DNA of 64,000 bases, taken from the NCBI RefSeq assembly GCF_014652815.1, contig NZ_BMZN01000003.1, forward strand, positions 718,228 through 782,227, read 5' to 3'. Within the stretch, counting starts at the first letter, position 1; each line of letters begins with the position of its first letter. The position numbers were made by a program, and so were the translations under genes. Positions 43,866 through 54,193 of the stretch are shown in pieces. The stretch comes from Alcaligenes pakistanensis. Its GTDB lineage: Bacteria; Pseudomonadota; Gammaproteobacteria; Burkholderiales; Burkholderiaceae_B. The notes under the pieces are model-generated. The model was not told where the DNA came from. It searched no databases and saw only the letters and a list, made by a program, of their open reading frames with translations.

Positions 43866-44840
43866 TTAGACGCAGGCTCGGGAACGACTCAAACCACTTA
43901 AGGTTTCAGACGGGCGCTCGCCATAACTGCGCCGGTAATCCGCCGAAAACTGCCCAAGGTGGGTAAAACCACAGGCCAGAGCCACATCGGTCACCGACAG
44001 GCCCCCATTCAGCAAATGGTGTCGTGCCGCTTCCAGCCGCATCTGCTTTAAGCGCGCCATAGGGGCCACACCGAGATGCTCCCGGAATCCGGCATACAAA
44101 CTACGCACGCTAACCCCGGCGGCCTGAGCAATATCGCCAATTGTGATGGACTGGCCGGCCTGACTTTCCATGAAATCCAGGGCCCGTCGCACAACATACG
44201 GTAAAGCAGCGGCAGTCTTATGAACGGGCTGATTGTGCTGATGCAGCTCGAACAAGGCGTAGATCAAGGTTTGCTCAAACTGCCGAACCTGACGCGGCTG
44301 ATCGAATAAGGAGCCATCCGAGACTTCGGCAAACTGCCAATCCAGTAAACGGCGCAAACTGGCACCATCGGGCGCATCCAAAGGAATGGAAGGTTGGAAC
44401 TCCAGCGGTCCACGTACAGGCTGCGCGAAATAGTCCTGATAATGGCGCTCCAGTCCTTGACGTCCAATACGCACAAACAGCTTATCGGCCTCCAGGCTGT
44501 GTTCCATGCTGAAGGCTTGGGTGGGGCTGATAATGGAAGCCAGACGCGATGTGGATGAAAAACGTCCATGCGCAGTATGGATCTGCTCTTGCCCCGAGAG
44601 GGGGATCTGCAGAAGATAGAAATCGTCCAGCGGTTGAGGCTCAATCTGCACCTGTGCACCATAGCGCAAGCGACCATACGCCACATCCTGGCCCTGGCGC
44701 AGATACAGGCGCGCATTCAGGCGCTGACGCGTATCCGTCAGCGTCAGATTGTGGGGGCAGAAAACCTGGGAGATATAGTGCTGAACGCAGTCCACATCCT
44801 GCGAATGCAGCTGGGCATAGCGATTCAGTATGGTGGTCAT
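43866..44840 (-). CDS. AraC/XylS-type transcriptional activator
   Basis: A 324-residue regulator. The C-terminal AraC domain (about residues 215-315) has two helix-turn-helix units with 'ITIGDIAQAAGVSVRSLYAGFREH' and 'LSVTDVALACGFTHLGQFSADYRRSYGERPSE'. The N-terminal domain (AraC-binding-like, about 1-180) matches activators of aromatic or amine catabolism such as XylS-type proteins. It is on the same strand as, and downstream of, the flavin reductase and luciferase-type monooxygenase genes, which it may control. A Rho-independent terminator lies 20 bp before its start. Confidence 0.9.
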   Translation of the reverse strand: MTTILNRYAQLHSQDVDCVQHYISQVFCPHNLTLTDTRQRLNARLYLRQGQDVAYGRLRYGAQVQIEPQPLDDFYLLQIPLSGQEQIHTAHGRFSSTSRLASIISPTQAFSMEHSLEADKLFVRIGRQGLERHYQDYFAQPVRGPLEFQPSIPLDAPDGASLRRLLDWQFAEVSDGSLFDQPRQVRQFEQTLIYALFELHQHNQPVHKTAAALPYVVRRALDFMESQAGQSITIGDIAQAAGVSVRSLYAGFREHLGVAPMARLKQMRLEAARHHLLNGGLSVTDVALACGFTHLGQFSADYRRSYGERPSETLSGLSRSRACV

Positions 44841-44859
44841 GAGCGTCGCGACAAGCGAT

Positions 44860-44888
44860 AAAAAAGCTGTGCCCTAGTTTGGCACAGC
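44860..44888 (-). terminator. Terminator just upstream of the araC-type gene
   Basis: On the minus strand GCTGTGCC, a 7-nt loop and GGCACAGC are followed by six Ts. It ends the flavin reductase transcript 20 bp before the AraC ATG, so araC expression needs readthrough or a promoter overlapping this hairpin. Confidence 0.8.
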
Positions 44889-44971
44889 CTCTTGCACTGC
44901 AACATCGAGACAATCCCTAGGCTGACCCACCACTAGGCACGGATCAAGCCAGGAACAGCGGTCTCAACGGT

Positions 44972-45517
44972 TTACTGGCCCTCAAAACGGCCAAAGCGTC
45001 CCTGCCAATACAGCAAGGGAGAATCCTGTTCCTGCTCGGCATGATGCACTTGCAGCACCCGCCCCAATACCAGGGCGTGGCTATGGCGTTCGATCACTTC
45101 TACGATCTGGCAGGCCAAGGCCGCGGGCGCTTGTCGGGCCAGCCAAATACCGTGCTCGGTACGCAGCCAGTCATGTCCGGCGTAACGAGCATCGCCCTGT
45201 TCGCCTTTGAAACCGGCAAACTGCAAAGCCAGGCTGGCTTGCTCAACACCCAGAATATTCACACCAAACAAACCGCTATCGCGCATCAAAGGCCAGGACG
45301 AGGAGCTTTGATTCACGCAGACCAACACCTCTGCCGGGTCGGCCGCCACTGAGGTCACCGAGGTCGCGGTCAAGCCGCTACGCTCTCCCTGATGTTCGAC
45401 CGTAATGACATTAGCCGTACCACCCAGATGGCGCATCGCCATTTTGAACTGCTCGGCAGAAACCCCCGGCGCGGATAGCGCTTGATCTGTCGGCAAGGAA
45501 GCCAACTCCACAGACAT
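44972..45517 (-). CDS. Flavin reductase (HpaC-like)
   Basis: A 181-residue FMN/FAD-binding split-barrel protein with 'TANVITVEHQGERSGLTATSVTSVAADPAEVLVCVNQ', the diagnostic N-terminal core of NAD(P)H:flavin oxidoreductases of two-component monooxygenases. It supplies reduced flavin to the luciferase-type monooxygenase encoded 124 bp upstream on the same strand. It is about the usual length for the family. Its own start (ATG at 45517) is clear and followed by 'VELASLPTDQ', a variable region. Confidence 0.92.
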   Translation of the reverse strand: MSVELASLPTDQALSAPGVSAEQFKMAMRHLGGTANVITVEHQGERSGLTATSVTSVAADPAEVLVCVNQSSSSWPLMRDSGLFGVNILGVEQASLALQFAGFKGEQGDARYAGHDWLRTEHGIWLARQAPAALACQIVEVIERHSHALVLGRVLQVHHAEQEQDSPLLYWQGRFGRFEGQ

Positions 45518-45641
45518 GATTCACCTTTTTTAATCTTGTGAGCAACACCGCCTTAACGACAGTGTTGCCTGCATGGCTGATGTGCACTGACCATCCCCCC
45601 AAGGCAGAACCTAAATCTGCCGGATGGCCAGCGGATCGCTG

Positions 45642-46727
45642 TTAGCGAATGCCACGCTGCTGCAACAAAGGCAGCACAGTATCACGGAAATACGGGAATT
45701 CCTTTACATAGTCCACAAAGGACAAGGTTGTTCCCCGGAAACCAGCCGCGTGTAGAGCACACAAACCATCTGCCACTTGCTCGGGCGTTCCCACCAGCGG
45801 AAAACCACCATGGCCGGCCGCCATACGCTCACGGATCTGTTCCAACAACTCGTGCGGGAAAGAGTGAGCATGAGCAAACTGCAAATTCATCAGATTGTCC
45901 ACGGCACCATTGTCGATATTACCCATGATGCGCTCCCACTCGGCCTTGGCTTCCGTTTCGGTAGGACGGCACACCACGTGCGAGAAAGTCATGACATCGA
46001 CCTTACGGCCCTGTGCATCGCCTTGCGCCTTGAGCTCAGCCACTTCTTTCTTCGAGCGCTCCAGCTCCATCGCTGGCGTGAACAGGAAATTGGCATTGCG
46101 GCTGGCAAACTCACGGCCCTGGCCAGAACCGGCGGCATTGAAGATAGGGGGATCAAACTCAGGGCGGGGATTACCGTACACACCCTTGGCCTGGAAGTAT
46201 TTACCATCCCAATCAAAACGGCCATCGTGGTGCCAGATCTTCTTGATGAAATCGAACCACTCCTGTGCATAGCCATAACGTGTTTCGTGATCATCTGGCA
46301 GCTTCACACCCAAAGCATCGTATTCAGGTTTATTCCAACCTGCCACGATATTCAAACCCACCCGGTTGCCACTTATCTGCGCCATGGTGGCAATCTGCTT
46401 GGCAACCACAACAGGATGGTTGGCAACAGTATGCACCGTAGCAAACACACTGATATTGCGCGTATTAGCCAGCAAAGCCGTCGCCCAGGTCACGGTTTCC
46501 AGCACGTAGCCGTGAAAATCTGTTTCGCCACCGTAACCAATCCAGCGCGCAATAGGCAGCATGAAGTCCATGCCGGCATCATCCAGCAGCTTACCCAGCT
46601 TCAAATTATTTTCCCACGTGGCCTGCCAGCGATCAGGCAAAGTGGATACCGTCATGCCACCACCGCAGTTAGTGGCAAAGGTGCCCAGCAAAAACTTATC
46701 GTGTGTGAGCAATGTATTCTGTGCCAT
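45642..46727 (-). CDS. LLM-class flavin-dependent monooxygenase
   Basis: A 361-residue bacterial-luciferase-like TIM-barrel monooxygenase of the SsuD/RutA/NtaA group: 'WIGYGGETDFHGYVLETVTWATALL', 'RVGLNIVAGWNKPEYDALG' and 'FNAAGSGQGREFASRNANFLF' line the FMNH2 pocket. The ATG at 46727 has AGGAGA seven to eight bases upstream and is preferred over the start at 46748. It pairs with the flavin reductase. Likely substrates are a sulfonate, a sulfone or a nitrogen-containing ring; the choice cannot be made from sequence. Confidence 0.93.
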   Translation of the reverse strand: MAQNTLLTHDKFLLGTFATNCGGGMTVSTLPDRWQATWENNLKLGKLLDDAGMDFMLPIARWIGYGGETDFHGYVLETVTWATALLANTRNISVFATVHTVANHPVVVAKQIATMAQISGNRVGLNIVAGWNKPEYDALGVKLPDDHETRYGYAQEWFDFIKKIWHHDGRFDWDGKYFQAKGVYGNPRPEFDPPIFNAAGSGQGREFASRNANFLFTPAMELERSKKEVAELKAQGDAQGRKVDVMTFSHVVCRPTETEAKAEWERIMGNIDNGAVDNLMNLQFAHAHSFPHELLEQIRERMAAGHGGFPLVGTPEQVADGLCALHAAGFRGTTLSFVDYVKEFPYFRDTVLPLLQQRGIR

Positions 46728-47000
46728 CGCCAGTCTCCTGAAAATCATTGTGCTTTGCAGATCGCCACCATGGCGACGCTGACATAGCGCTGATTTTAGG
46801 GAGTAGCCTGAAGGCCCACTATCGGATCCTTGCCGGTTTTATCAATTGCCTGCAATTATTTGAACCATAAAGCGATACCGACAGCAGAACCTAGTAAAAA
46901 CCCTTATATAACAGAGCCTTGCCGAGATTTTTTTAAGCAATTTTTGACACGTACCAGCCCCTGCTTTACGCCTCCCCTCTAAACTGAGGCTTGAAACCAG

Positions 47001-47102
47001 AGCTCTAGTTTGTAGCTCGGCCCCATGCGGTCCGGTTTCACATTGGGGCTGGCCTTTAGGTTCAAGACTTGAGACTTATTGCGGAGAGCCGAGCCTAGAG
47101 CT
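47001..47102. ncRNA. Candidate structured RNA, strand uncertain
   Basis: AGCTCTAG (47001-47008) pairs with CTAGAGCT (47095-47102), and GCTCGG (47015-47020) pairs with CCGAGC (47089-47094), giving a 14-bp closing stem with a 6-nt bulge. An inner GCCCCA/TGGGGC hairpin (47020-47025, 47044-47049) partly shares bases. TGAAACC (46992-46998) can pair with GGTTTCA (47034-47040), and CTTGAAACC (46990-46998) with GGTTCAAG (47059-47066), giving mutually exclusive folds. This may be a plus-strand small RNA ending at the 47155-47180 terminator, or a minus-strand leader of the monooxygenase gene. Confidence 0.35.
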
Positions 47103-47154
47103 GTTCCAAGACAAAGCCCCCCAACCTTGATGCTGCAAATAGCCCAGGCATAAA

Positions 47155-47180
47155 AAAACGGACTCCTGAGAGTCCGTTTT
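47155..47180. terminator. Terminator after rplQ, bidirectional
   Basis: AAAACGGACT, loop CCTGAG, AGTCCGTTTT, flanked by an A-run. It ends the alpha operon on the minus strand and could end a plus-strand transcript from 46.95 kb. Confidence 0.88.
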
Positions 47181-47207
47181 CAATACTACTGTAGAAACAA
47201 GCGGCGC

Positions 47208-47594
47208 TTATTCAGCAGCGGCTTCTTCCTGAGCTTCTGGACGATCTACCAGTTCCATGAATGCCATAGGAGCGTTGTCGCCCTGACGGAAACCCATTTT
47301 CAGAACACGAGTGTAGCCACCGTTACGCTCTTGGTAACGTGGGCCAATCACTTCAAACAACTTGGTAACGGCATCGCGGTCGCGCAGACGGGCGAAAGCC
47401 AAGCGGCGGTTAGCCAAAGTTGGGTTCTTAGCCAAAGTGATCAGAGGCTCAACCACGCGACGCAGCTCTTTAGCTTTAGGCAGTGTGGTTTTGATGGCTT
47501 CGTGAGTCAGCAGGGATACGGACATGTTGCGGAACATGGCCAAACGGTGGCTGCTGGTACGATTCAGTTTACGTAGACCGTGACGGTGACGCAT
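47208..47594 (-). CDS. rplQ: Ribosomal protein L17
   Basis: A 128-residue large-subunit protein starting [20 protein letters not shown]. Last gene of the alpha operon, 203 bp after rpoA. It is followed by a strong terminator. Confidence 0.98.
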   Translation of the reverse strand: MRHRHGLRKLNRTSSHRLAMFRNMSVSLLTHEAIKTTLPKAKELRRVVEPLITLAKNPTLANRRLAFARLRDRDAVTKLFEVIGPRYQERNGGYTRVLKMGFRQGDNAPMAFMELVDRPEAQEEAAAE

Positions 47595-47719
47595 GATGAT
47601 TTTCCTAAATAATGAATCTAATTGGCACGCCGCTTATGCGACATGCGTAAATCCGGTTCTTCTATCAGCTAAGCTGCGGACCAGATGGACAGCGCAAAAC
47701 AATAGCATATTTTTAGCCA

Positions 47720-47767
47720 CCACTCACACTTTTTGCAGGTGTACAACACCCAAAAAAGTGTAAGTGG
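47720..47767 (-). other. Long imperfect hairpin between rpoA and rplQ
   Basis: CCACT-ACACTTTTT-GGTGT and the complementary arm (ACACC ... AAAAAGTGT ... AGTGG) pair over about 19 of 22 positions with a three-base loop (47743-47745). It sits in the 203-nt space between the cotranscribed rpoA and rplQ, so it may tune rplQ expression or RNA processing. Confidence 0.6.
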
Positions 47768-47797
47768 CGTCTAAGAAACTACCGTCTTGATGACAAC

Positions 47798-48781
47798 TTA
47801 AGGACGCTCAAGGCCCAGAGGTGGCCAATTTTCGAGCTTCATGCCCAAAGTCAGACCACGTGCAGCCAAGACTTCCTTGATTTCGTTCAAGGACTTGCGG
47901 CCCAGGTTTGGAGTCTTCAACAGCTCGTTTTCGGTGCGCTGGATCAGATCACCGATGTAGTAAATATTTTCGGCTTTCAGGCAGTTTGCGGAACGAACTG
48001 TCAATTCCAGATCGTCGACTGGACGCAGCAAGACTGGATCGATCTGTGGAGCGCCACGCACTGGGGCTTCGTAGGCATCGCCCACACCTTCCAGAGCAGC
48101 AAACACAGAGATCTGATCCATCAGGATGCGAGCGGACTGACGCACTGCTTCCTCGGGCGAGATCACGCCGTTGGTTTCAATGTCCAGAACCAGCTTGTCC
48201 AGGTCAGTACGTTGTTCCACACGGGCGTTTTCGACCGCATAGCTAACACGACGCACTGGGCTGTAGGATGCGTCCAGCACAATACGGCCAATGGTGTGAG
48301 TGCGATCATCAGCCAAGGCACGAACGTTACCAGGCACATAGCCACGGCCTTGCTCAACCTTGATCTGCATTTCCAGCTTGCCGTCGTCGGTCAAGGTGGC
48401 AATCACATGATTTGGGTTGATGATTTCAACGTCGTGCGGCAATTCGATGTCACTAGCCAGAACCTGGCCAGCGCCTTCTTTGCGCAGGATCAGGGTGACT
48501 TCTTCACGGCTGTGCAGCTTGAACACTACGCCCTTCAGGTTCATCAAGATATCAACCACGTCCTCACCCACACCTGGCAGTGTGGAGTATTCGTGCACCA
48601 CACCGGTGATCTGCACTTCTGTAGGCGCATAACCAGTCATGGAGGACAGCAAGATACGACGCAGTGCGTTGCCCAGAGTGTGGCCGTAGCCGCGCTCGAA
48701 AGGCTCCATGATCACTTTGGCGTGATTTTTGCTGATCGGTTCAACTTCGATAGAACGGGGTTTCAAAAAACCTTGAGACAT
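47798..48781 (-). CDS. rpoA: RNA polymerase alpha subunit
   Basis: A 327-residue alpha subunit. The N-terminal dimerisation domain contains '[26 protein letters not shown]', and the C-terminal domain has '[18 protein letters not shown]' with the DNA- and activator-contacting residues. It sits in the rpsM-rpsK-rpsD-rpoA-rplQ alpha operon. Confidence 0.98.
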   Translation of the reverse strand: MSQGFLKPRSIEVEPISKNHAKVIMEPFERGYGHTLGNALRRILLSSMTGYAPTEVQITGVVHEYSTLPGVGEDVVDILMNLKGVVFKLHSREEVTLILRKEGAGQVLASDIELPHDVEIINPNHVIATLTDDGKLEMQIKVEQGRGYVPGNVRALADDRTHTIGRIVLDASYSPVRRVSYAVENARVEQRTDLDKLVLDIETNGVISPEEAVRQSARILMDQISVFAALEGVGDAYEAPVRGAPQIDPVLLRPVDDLELTVRSANCLKAENIYYIGDLIQRTENELLKTPNLGRKSLNEIKEVLAARGLTLGMKLENWPPLGLERP

Positions 48782-48934
48782 TCGATTTCCTTTTCAATAC
48801 CCTCGGCTCGTTACACCGATAAGGCTGACGGAAACTGGCCAGAGCCAGCAGAAAAGTATCGCAAAGCCCACTTGCCGAAAAACGGGAAGTGGGCTTGCTT
48901 TACTGCATTGCGTAAGCGGTCTTCGCGTGAAAAA

Positions 48935-49558
48935 TTAACGCGAGTACAACTCAACAACCAGCGATTCGTTGACGTCTTGAGCGACATCAGCGCGATCAGG
49001 GACTTGCTTGAAGACGCCGGACAGCTTGGCAGCGTCAACTTCCACCCACTGAGGCAAGCCAATACCCGTAGCCAGATCCAGGGATTCCTTGATACGGCCT
49101 TGGGACTTAGCTTTTTCGCGGACGGCAACAACGTCACCAACCTTGATCAGCATGGAAGCGATGTCAGCGGTATGACCGTTGACTTCAATAGCGCGGTGAT
49201 TCACCAGCTGACGAGCTTCAGCACGTGTAGAGCCGAAACCCATGCGGTAAACCACGTTGTCCAGACGCGATTCCAACAACTGAATCAGCGTTTCACCGGT
49301 GTTGCCACGGCGGCGATCAGCTTCAACGTAGTATTTACGGAATTGCTTTTCCAGCACGCCGTACATACGCTTGAGCTTTTGCTTTTCGCGCAGCTGCAGA
49401 CCGAAGTCAGAAGTACGGGCACCGGAGGTGCGGCCGTGCTGACCAGGACGCGATTCCAGTTTGCACTTGGAATCCAAGGAGCGACGGGCGCTCTTCAAAA
49501 ACAGATCAGTACCCTCGCGACGCGAGAGTTTGCACTTTGGTCCAATATAACGAGCCAC
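48935..49558 (-). CDS. rpsD: Ribosomal protein S4
   Basis: A 207-residue small-subunit assembly protein and regulator of the alpha operon. I use the GTG at 49558 (AGGGGAAG upstream, giving [16 protein letters not shown]), because the 14 residues of the longer frame are absent from the family. The S4 RNA-binding domain '[24 protein letters not shown]' is intact. Confidence 0.97.
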   Translation of the reverse strand: MARYIGPKCKLSRREGTDLFLKSARRSLDSKCKLESRPGQHGRTSGARTSDFGLQLREKQKLKRMYGVLEKQFRKYYVEADRRRGNTGETLIQLLESRLDNVVYRMGFGSTRAEARQLVNHRAIEVNGHTADIASMLIKVGDVVAVREKAKSQGRIKESLDLATGIGLPQWVEVDAAKLSGVFKQVPDRADVAQDVNESLVVELYSR

Positions 49559-49569
49559 TTTGCTTCCCC

Positions 49570-49968
49570 TTAGATGCGACGACGCTTGGGTGGACGGCAA
49601 CCGTTATGCGGAACCGGTGTGATGTCTGCAATGCTGGTAATCTTGATACCCAGAGCATTCAGAGCACGCACAGACGATTCACGGCCGGGACCGGGACCCT
49701 TGATGCGAACTTCAAGATTTTTAATACCGTACTCCATGGCAGTGCGGCCGGCTGTTTCAGCGGCAACCTGCGCGGCAAACGGCGTGGATTTGCGAGAGCC
49801 TTTAAAGCCCGCGCCACCCGACGTAGCCCAGGACAACGCGTTGCCCTGACGGTCAGTAATGGTGATGATCGTGTTGTTAAAAGAAGCGTGGACGTGAGCA
49901 ATCCCGTCCGACACGCTTTTTTTGACTTTCTTGCGTGCGCGTGAAGCGCTGCTAGAAGCTTTGGCCAT
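49570..49968 (-). CDS. rpsK: Ribosomal protein S11
   Basis: A 132-residue platform protein; '[20 protein letters not shown]' and the C-terminal '[12 protein letters not shown]' are family signatures. Confidence 0.98.
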   Translation of the reverse strand: MAKASSSASRARKKVKKSVSDGIAHVHASFNNTIITITDRQGNALSWATSGGAGFKGSRKSTPFAAQVAAETAGRTAMEYGIKNLEVRIKGPGPGRESSVRALNALGIKITSIADITPVPHNGCRPPKRRRI

Positions 49969-49982
49969 CTTCTATTCCTCGA

Positions 49983-50348
49983 TTATTTCTTCAGGGACGC
50001 GGCGGCACGACGCGGACCTTTACGGGTGCGAGCGTTAGTGCGTGTACGTTGGCCGCGCACTGGCAGACCGCGACGGTGACGCATGCCACGGTATGTTCCC
50101 AAGTCAGCCAAACGCTTGATCGAGAGCTGGACTTCACGACGCAGGTCACCTTCTACGGTGAACAGGCCGATCTGTTCGCGAATGCGCTCGAGTTCCGCGT
50201 CGGTCAGATCTTTGACTTTCTTGGAGTATTCAATGCCCGACGCAACGCAAATCTTGCGAGCGCGGGTGCGACCGATGCCGAAAATCGCGGTAAGACCGAT
50301 TTCGGCGTGTTGATGCGGCGGGATGTTAATGCCGGCAATACGGGCCAT
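49983..50348 (-). CDS. rpsM: Ribosomal protein S13
   Basis: A 121-residue head protein starting [19 protein letters not shown], with the basic C-terminal tail that contacts P-site tRNA. First gene of the alpha operon, directly after rpmJ. Confidence 0.98.
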   Translation of the reverse strand: MARIAGINIPPHQHAEIGLTAIFGIGRTRARKICVASGIEYSKKVKDLTDAELERIREQIGLFTVEGDLRREVQLSIKRLADLGTYRGMRHRRGLPVRGQRTRTNARTRKGPRRAAASLKK

Positions 50349-50384
50349 GGTTATTCCTTGTTAAATCGGTTGCGTTTCGGCGAC

Positions 50385-50498
50385 CTAGCCTTGACGCTGC
50401 TTGTGGCGTGGATCGGTGCAGATGACTCGCACCACGCCATGACGTTTAATGATTTTGCAGTTGCGGCAGATCCGCTTTACTGATGCCATTACCTTCAT
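50385..50498 (-). CDS. rpmJ: Ribosomal protein L36
   Basis: A 37-residue protein, [16 protein letters not shown] and then [11 protein letters not shown], with the zinc ligands C, C, C and H (the zinc-containing form). It lies between infA and rpsM and is easily missed because of its size. Confidence 0.96.
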   Translation of the reverse strand: MKVMASVKRICRNCKIIKRHGVVRVICTDPRHKQRQG

Positions 50499-50531
50499 GG
50501 TTTGACTCCTAGTTTCCTGTAACCGGGCCGC

Positions 50532-50750
50532 TTATTTGGAGCGGAACACAATTCGTGCTCGGGATAGATCATAGGGCGTGAGCTCCACAGTGACCTTGTC
50601 GCCCGGCAGAATCCGGATATAGTGCATACGCATTTTGCCTGAAATGTATCCAAGCACTACGTGACCATTTTCCAGCTTGACGCGAAAAGTTGCGTTGGGA
50701 AGGTTCTCAAGAACCTGTCCCTGCATTTGAATAACGTCGTCCTTTGCCAT
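50532..50750 (-). CDS. infA: Translation initiation factor IF-1
   Basis: A 72-residue OB-fold protein, [20 protein letters not shown] and then [18 protein letters not shown]. It binds the ribosomal A site during initiation. Located between secY and rpmJ, as usual in beta-proteobacteria. Confidence 0.97.
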   Translation of the reverse strand: MAKDDVIQMQGQVLENLPNATFRVKLENGHVVLGYISGKMRMHYIRILPGDKVTVELTPYDLSRARIVFRSK

Positions 50751-50759
50751 TTTCGTAAA

Positions 50760-52085
50760 TTACCGCATCGGCAAGCTCGAGCCTTTGAAGTTAGCCTTCT
50801 TGAGCAGCGAGTCGTATTGTTGTGACATGACATAGGCCTGAGCCTGCGCCATGAAGTCCATGGTTACTACAACAATAATCAGCAAGGATGTGCCGCCGAA
50901 ATAGAACGGTACATTCCAGCGCATTTGCAAGAACTCTGGTACCAGACATACCAAGGTGATGTAGATAGCACCGGCCAACGTCAAACGCATCAAAATCTTA
51001 TCGATATAACGCGCTGTCTGATCACCGGGACGAATCCCTGGTACGAAAGCTCCACTCTTTTTCAAGTTGTCTGCAGTTTCGCGGCTGTTAAACACCAGGG
51101 CCGTGTAGAAAAAGCAGAACAAAATGATCAGCGCGGAGAACAAAGTAATGTAAAGCGGCTGACGCGGCGACAAAGCAGCCTCGATTTCACGCAGCCAACC
51201 CAAACCGGGCGTGCTGGAGAACCAATTAGCAATCGTCGCTGGCAACAGAATGATGGACGAGGCGAAGATCGGAGGGATCACACCAGCCATATTCAGTTTC
51301 AGCGGCAAATGCGAGCTTTGACCACCATAGATACGATTACCAACTTGCCGTTTGGCGTAGTTGACCGTGATACGACGCTGACCACGCTCGACAAAGACGA
51401 CGAAGTACGTGACGGCGGCTACTAAAACGAGGATAAACAGTGCCGATAAAATCGACATGGAATCCGTACGCACCAGATCAAGCATACCGCCCAAAGCATT
51501 AGGCAGACCCGCTACGATACCGGCGAAGATCAGAATGGAAATACCATTACCCAACCCCCGTTCAGTGATCTGTTCACCCAGCCACATGACGAACATGGTG
51601 CCAGTGACCAGTGTTACCACTGTCGTGAAGCGAAACAGCATTCCTGGGTCGATAACCAGACCAGGTTGCGATTCTAGAGCGATGGAAATCCCAACTCCCT
51701 GGAACAAGGCCAAAAAGACCGTTCCGTAACGGGTGTATTGCGTGATCTTGCGACGACCCGACTCACCCTCTTTCTTGATTGCTTCCAGCGTAGGCACCAC
51801 AGCGGTCATCAATTGCATGATGATAGACGCTGAGATGTAGGGCATGATTCCCAGTGCGAACACTGAGAATCGCTCTAAAGCACCACCGGAGAACATGTTA
51901 AACAAACCCAGAATACCACTCTGGTTTTGAGTAAACAGTTCGGACAAGGCATCAGGATTGATGCCTGGTACCGGAATGTGCGTACCCAAGCGGTAGACAA
52001 TCAGGGCGAGCAACAGGAAAACGAGACGACGTTTCAAATCGCCGTAGCGCGGACCCGACTTACTCTGTGCCTGAGCTTTTGCCAC
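50760..52085 (-). CDS. secY: Preprotein translocase subunit SecY
   Basis: A 441-residue channel subunit with ten membrane segments; the plug and helix 2 region '[20 protein letters not shown]' and the cytoplasmic loop '[23 protein letters not shown]' are typical. It forms the Sec translocon with SecE and SecG. Placed between rplO and infA. Confidence 0.98.
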   Translation of the reverse strand: MAKAQAQSKSGPRYGDLKRRLVFLLLALIVYRLGTHIPVPGINPDALSELFTQNQSGILGLFNMFSGGALERFSVFALGIMPYISASIIMQLMTAVVPTLEAIKKEGESGRRKITQYTRYGTVFLALFQGVGISIALESQPGLVIDPGMLFRFTTVVTLVTGTMFVMWLGEQITERGLGNGISILIFAGIVAGLPNALGGMLDLVRTDSMSILSALFILVLVAAVTYFVVFVERGQRRITVNYAKRQVGNRIYGGQSSHLPLKLNMAGVIPPIFASSIILLPATIANWFSSTPGLGWLREIEAALSPRQPLYITLFSALIILFCFFYTALVFNSRETADNLKKSGAFVPGIRPGDQTARYIDKILMRLTLAGAIYITLVCLVPEFLQMRWNVPFYFGGTSLLIIVVVTMDFMAQAQAYVMSQQYDSLLKKANFKGSSLPMR

Positions 52086-52097
52086 CGTGACCCCTTG

Positions 52098-52538
52098 TTA
52101 TTCCAGCGAGCCGCCGGCTGCTTCGATCACGGCGCGAGCGCCGGCCGTTGCATTAATGCCTTTCAGCGCAACTTTACGGGAAAGTTCACCGGACTTGATG
52201 ACTTTAGCGTAACGCACCATTTGGCCAACCACGCCAGCCTGCTTCAGTGCCTGGACGTCGATAACTTCGGCATCCATTTTTTGCAGTTCGGACAGACGTA
52301 CTTCTGCGTACAGGTGGTCGTCCAAGGTGGTGAAACCACGCTTAGGCAAACGACGTTGCAAAGGCATTTGACCGCCTTCGAAACCGACTTTATGAAAACC
52401 ACCCGAGCGAGATTTTTGGCCTTTATGACCACGTCCGCCGGTTTTACCCAAGCCAGAACCGACACCGCGACCAACACGACGTGGTGCGTGTTTGGCGCCA
52501 GCGGCGGGCTTGAGATTGTTTAATTGCAATTCTGACAT
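52098..52538 (-). CDS. rplO: Ribosomal protein L15
   Basis: A 146-residue large-subunit protein beginning [20 protein letters not shown] with the glycine-rich '[21 protein letters not shown]' region; the basic stretch is typical. Confidence 0.98.
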   Translation of the reverse strand: MSELQLNNLKPAAGAKHAPRRVGRGVGSGLGKTGGRGHKGQKSRSGGFHKVGFEGGQMPLQRRLPKRGFTTLDDHLYAEVRLSELQKMDAEVIDVQALKQAGVVGQMVRYAKVIKSGELSRKVALKGINATAGARAVIEAAGGSLE

Positions 52539-52549
52539 CCCGATTCCTT

Positions 52550-52735
52550 TCAGGCTTCCGAGACCGTAACCAGATAATCCACCTTACGGATCATCCCACG
52601 AACCTCAGGAGTATCAACCAATACACGGCTGGTGTTGACTCGGCGCAGACCCAGGCCGCGAACAGTGTCGCGGTGGCTTTGCTTAGTGCCGATGACCGAA
52701 CGCACCAACGTAACTTTGATTTGTTTCTGTGCCAT
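52550..52735 (-). CDS. rpmD: Ribosomal protein L30
   Basis: A 61-residue protein, [20 protein letters not shown], with the expected compact size. It lies between rpsE and rplO. Confidence 0.97.
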   Translation of the reverse strand: MAQKQIKVTLVRSVIGTKQSHRDTVRGLGLRRVNTSRVLVDTPEVRGMIRKVDYLVTVSEA

Positions 52736-52738
52736 GAC

Positions 52739-53260
52739 TTACCCCAGAATTTCTTCAACTGTCTTGCCGCGCTTGGCAGCAATATCAGCAGGTGTCGAGC
52801 AAGCACGCAAACCGTTCAATGTAGCGCGAACCATGTTGTATGGGTTGCTAGAACCCAGGCTCTTAGCTACGACGTTGCGCACGCCCATCACTTCGAAGAT
52901 AGCGCGCATTGGGCCACCAGCAATAACGCCAGTACCTTCAGCTGCCGGCGAGATCAGAACGGTGGATGCACCGTGCTTACCAACGACGGTGTGATACAGA
53001 GTGCCGTTTTTCAAAGGCACTTTGACCAGACCGCGACGGGCCTGTTCCATTGCCTTTTGAACAGCAACGGGTACTTCGCGGGCTTTGCCCTTACCCATGC
53101 CGATGCGACCATCGCCATCACCAACTACGGCCAGCGAAGCAAAGCTCATGGTGCGACCACCTTTAACTACTTTGCTAACGCGGTTGACCGCAATCATCTT
53201 TTCTTTCAGGCCGTCATCGCGCTCTTGCTCTGGAGCCTGTCTGCCTTGTGCTTTAGCCAT
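52739..53260 (-). CDS. rpsE: Ribosomal protein S5
   Basis: A 173-residue decoding-site protein with the double-stranded-RNA-binding-like N terminus '[19 protein letters not shown]' and the core '[23 protein letters not shown]'. It sits in the spc operon. Confidence 0.98.
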   Translation of the reverse strand: MAKAQGRQAPEQERDDGLKEKMIAVNRVSKVVKGGRTMSFASLAVVGDGDGRIGMGKGKAREVPVAVQKAMEQARRGLVKVPLKNGTLYHTVVGKHGASTVLISPAAEGTGVIAGGPMRAIFEVMGVRNVVAKSLGSSNPYNMVRATLNGLRACSTPADIAAKRGKTVEEILG

Positions 53261-53272
53261 TTGATAATTCCT

Positions 53273-53626
53273 TTAGAATTTCAAGCCGGCTTCACGCGCG
53301 GCCTCGGCCAGCGCTTTCACGCGGCCATGGTAACGGAAGCCCGAGCGGTCAAAAGCAACCGTCTCGATGCCCGCAGCCTTCGCCTTTTCGGCGACGCGCT
53401 TGCCAACCAGGCTGGCTGCCGCTACGTTGCTGCCAACGGCCAATTCTTTGCGAACTTCGGTCTCGACAGTGGAAGCACTGGCCAGAACGCGGTCGCCTTC
53501 GGGCGAGATGATGCTCGCGTAAATATGCGTATTCGTGCGATGCACCGACAGGCGGTGTACGCGCAGTTCGGCGATCTTGCGGCGAGTAGCCACTGCACGA
53601 CGCATACGGGATTGTTTCTTGTCCAT
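53273..53626 (-). CDS. rplR: Ribosomal protein L18
   Basis: A 117-residue 5S-rRNA-binding protein, [20 protein letters not shown], with the C-terminal '[24 protein letters not shown]'. Confidence 0.98.
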   Translation of the reverse strand: MDKKQSRMRRAVATRRKIAELRVHRLSVHRTNTHIYASIISPEGDRVLASASTVETEVRKELAVGSNVAAASLVGKRVAEKAKAAGIETVAFDRSGFRYHGRVKALAEAAREAGLKF

Positions 53627-53647
53627 GATTCGTCCTTGCCTGTGGGC

Positions 53648-54181
53648 TTATTTCTTCTTGGTTTCCTTGAGGATGACGCGTTCGCCGACATAACGTACAC
53701 CCTTGCCTTTGTAAGGCTCTGGTGGACGATAGCCACGAATTTCTGCGGCAACCTGACCAACCACCTGCTTGTTCGAGCCCTTGATCACGACTTCCGTCGG
53801 AGTTGGGCACTCGGCTTTGATGCCTTCAGGCAGGTCGTGCATGATGTCATGCGAGAAACCAAGCTGCAACTTCAAGGCATTACCCTGGACGGCGGCGCGG
53901 AAACCCACACCCACCAGACTCAGCTTGCGTTCGAAACCGGCGCTGACGCCAACAACCATGTTGTTGACCAGTTGGCGCACGGTGCCGGACATTGCGTTTG
54001 CGTGACGAGTTTCGTTCGCAGCCACAAAAGACAGCTGACCGTCTTGAAGTTCAATGGTGACGTCGCCAGTCAGAGTTTGAACCAAAGTGCCCAGAGGACC
54101 TTTGACCGTGATCTGATCAGCGGCAATAGTCGTTTCTACGCCAGCAGGCAGGGAAACGGGATACTTAGCGATACGTGACAT
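53648..54181 (-). CDS. rplF: Ribosomal protein L6
   Basis: A 177-residue large-subunit protein, [19 protein letters not shown], ending in the conserved '[20 protein letters not shown]' region. Confidence 0.98.
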   Translation of the reverse strand: MSRIAKYPVSLPAGVETTIAADQITVKGPLGTLVQTLTGDVTIELQDGQLSFVAANETRHANAMSGTVRQLVNNMVVGVSAGFERKLSLVGVGFRAAVQGNALKLQLGFSHDIMHDLPEGIKAECPTPTEVVIKGSNKQVVGQVAAEIRGYRPPEPYKGKGVRYVGERVILKETKKK

Positions 54182-54193
54182 ATGATGTTCTCC

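Larger units (their letters stand above)
46728..47207. other. 480-bp gap with structured RNA candidate and promoter-like elements
   Basis: No protein-coding gene. It holds a perfect plus-strand TTGACA (46944-46949) preceded by A/T-rich DNA, a set of nested inverted repeats (46992-47102) and the rplQ terminator (47155-47180). The left part must also hold the promoter of the monooxygenase gene, which was not located with confidence. Confidence 0.55.

Noticed and set aside
47001..47102. The structured gap as 4.5S RNA or 6S RNA
   Set aside because: The SRP tetraloop motif (GGAAGGAAGC region) is missing, and the length and shape do not fit 6S RNA convincingly; left as an unclassified candidate.
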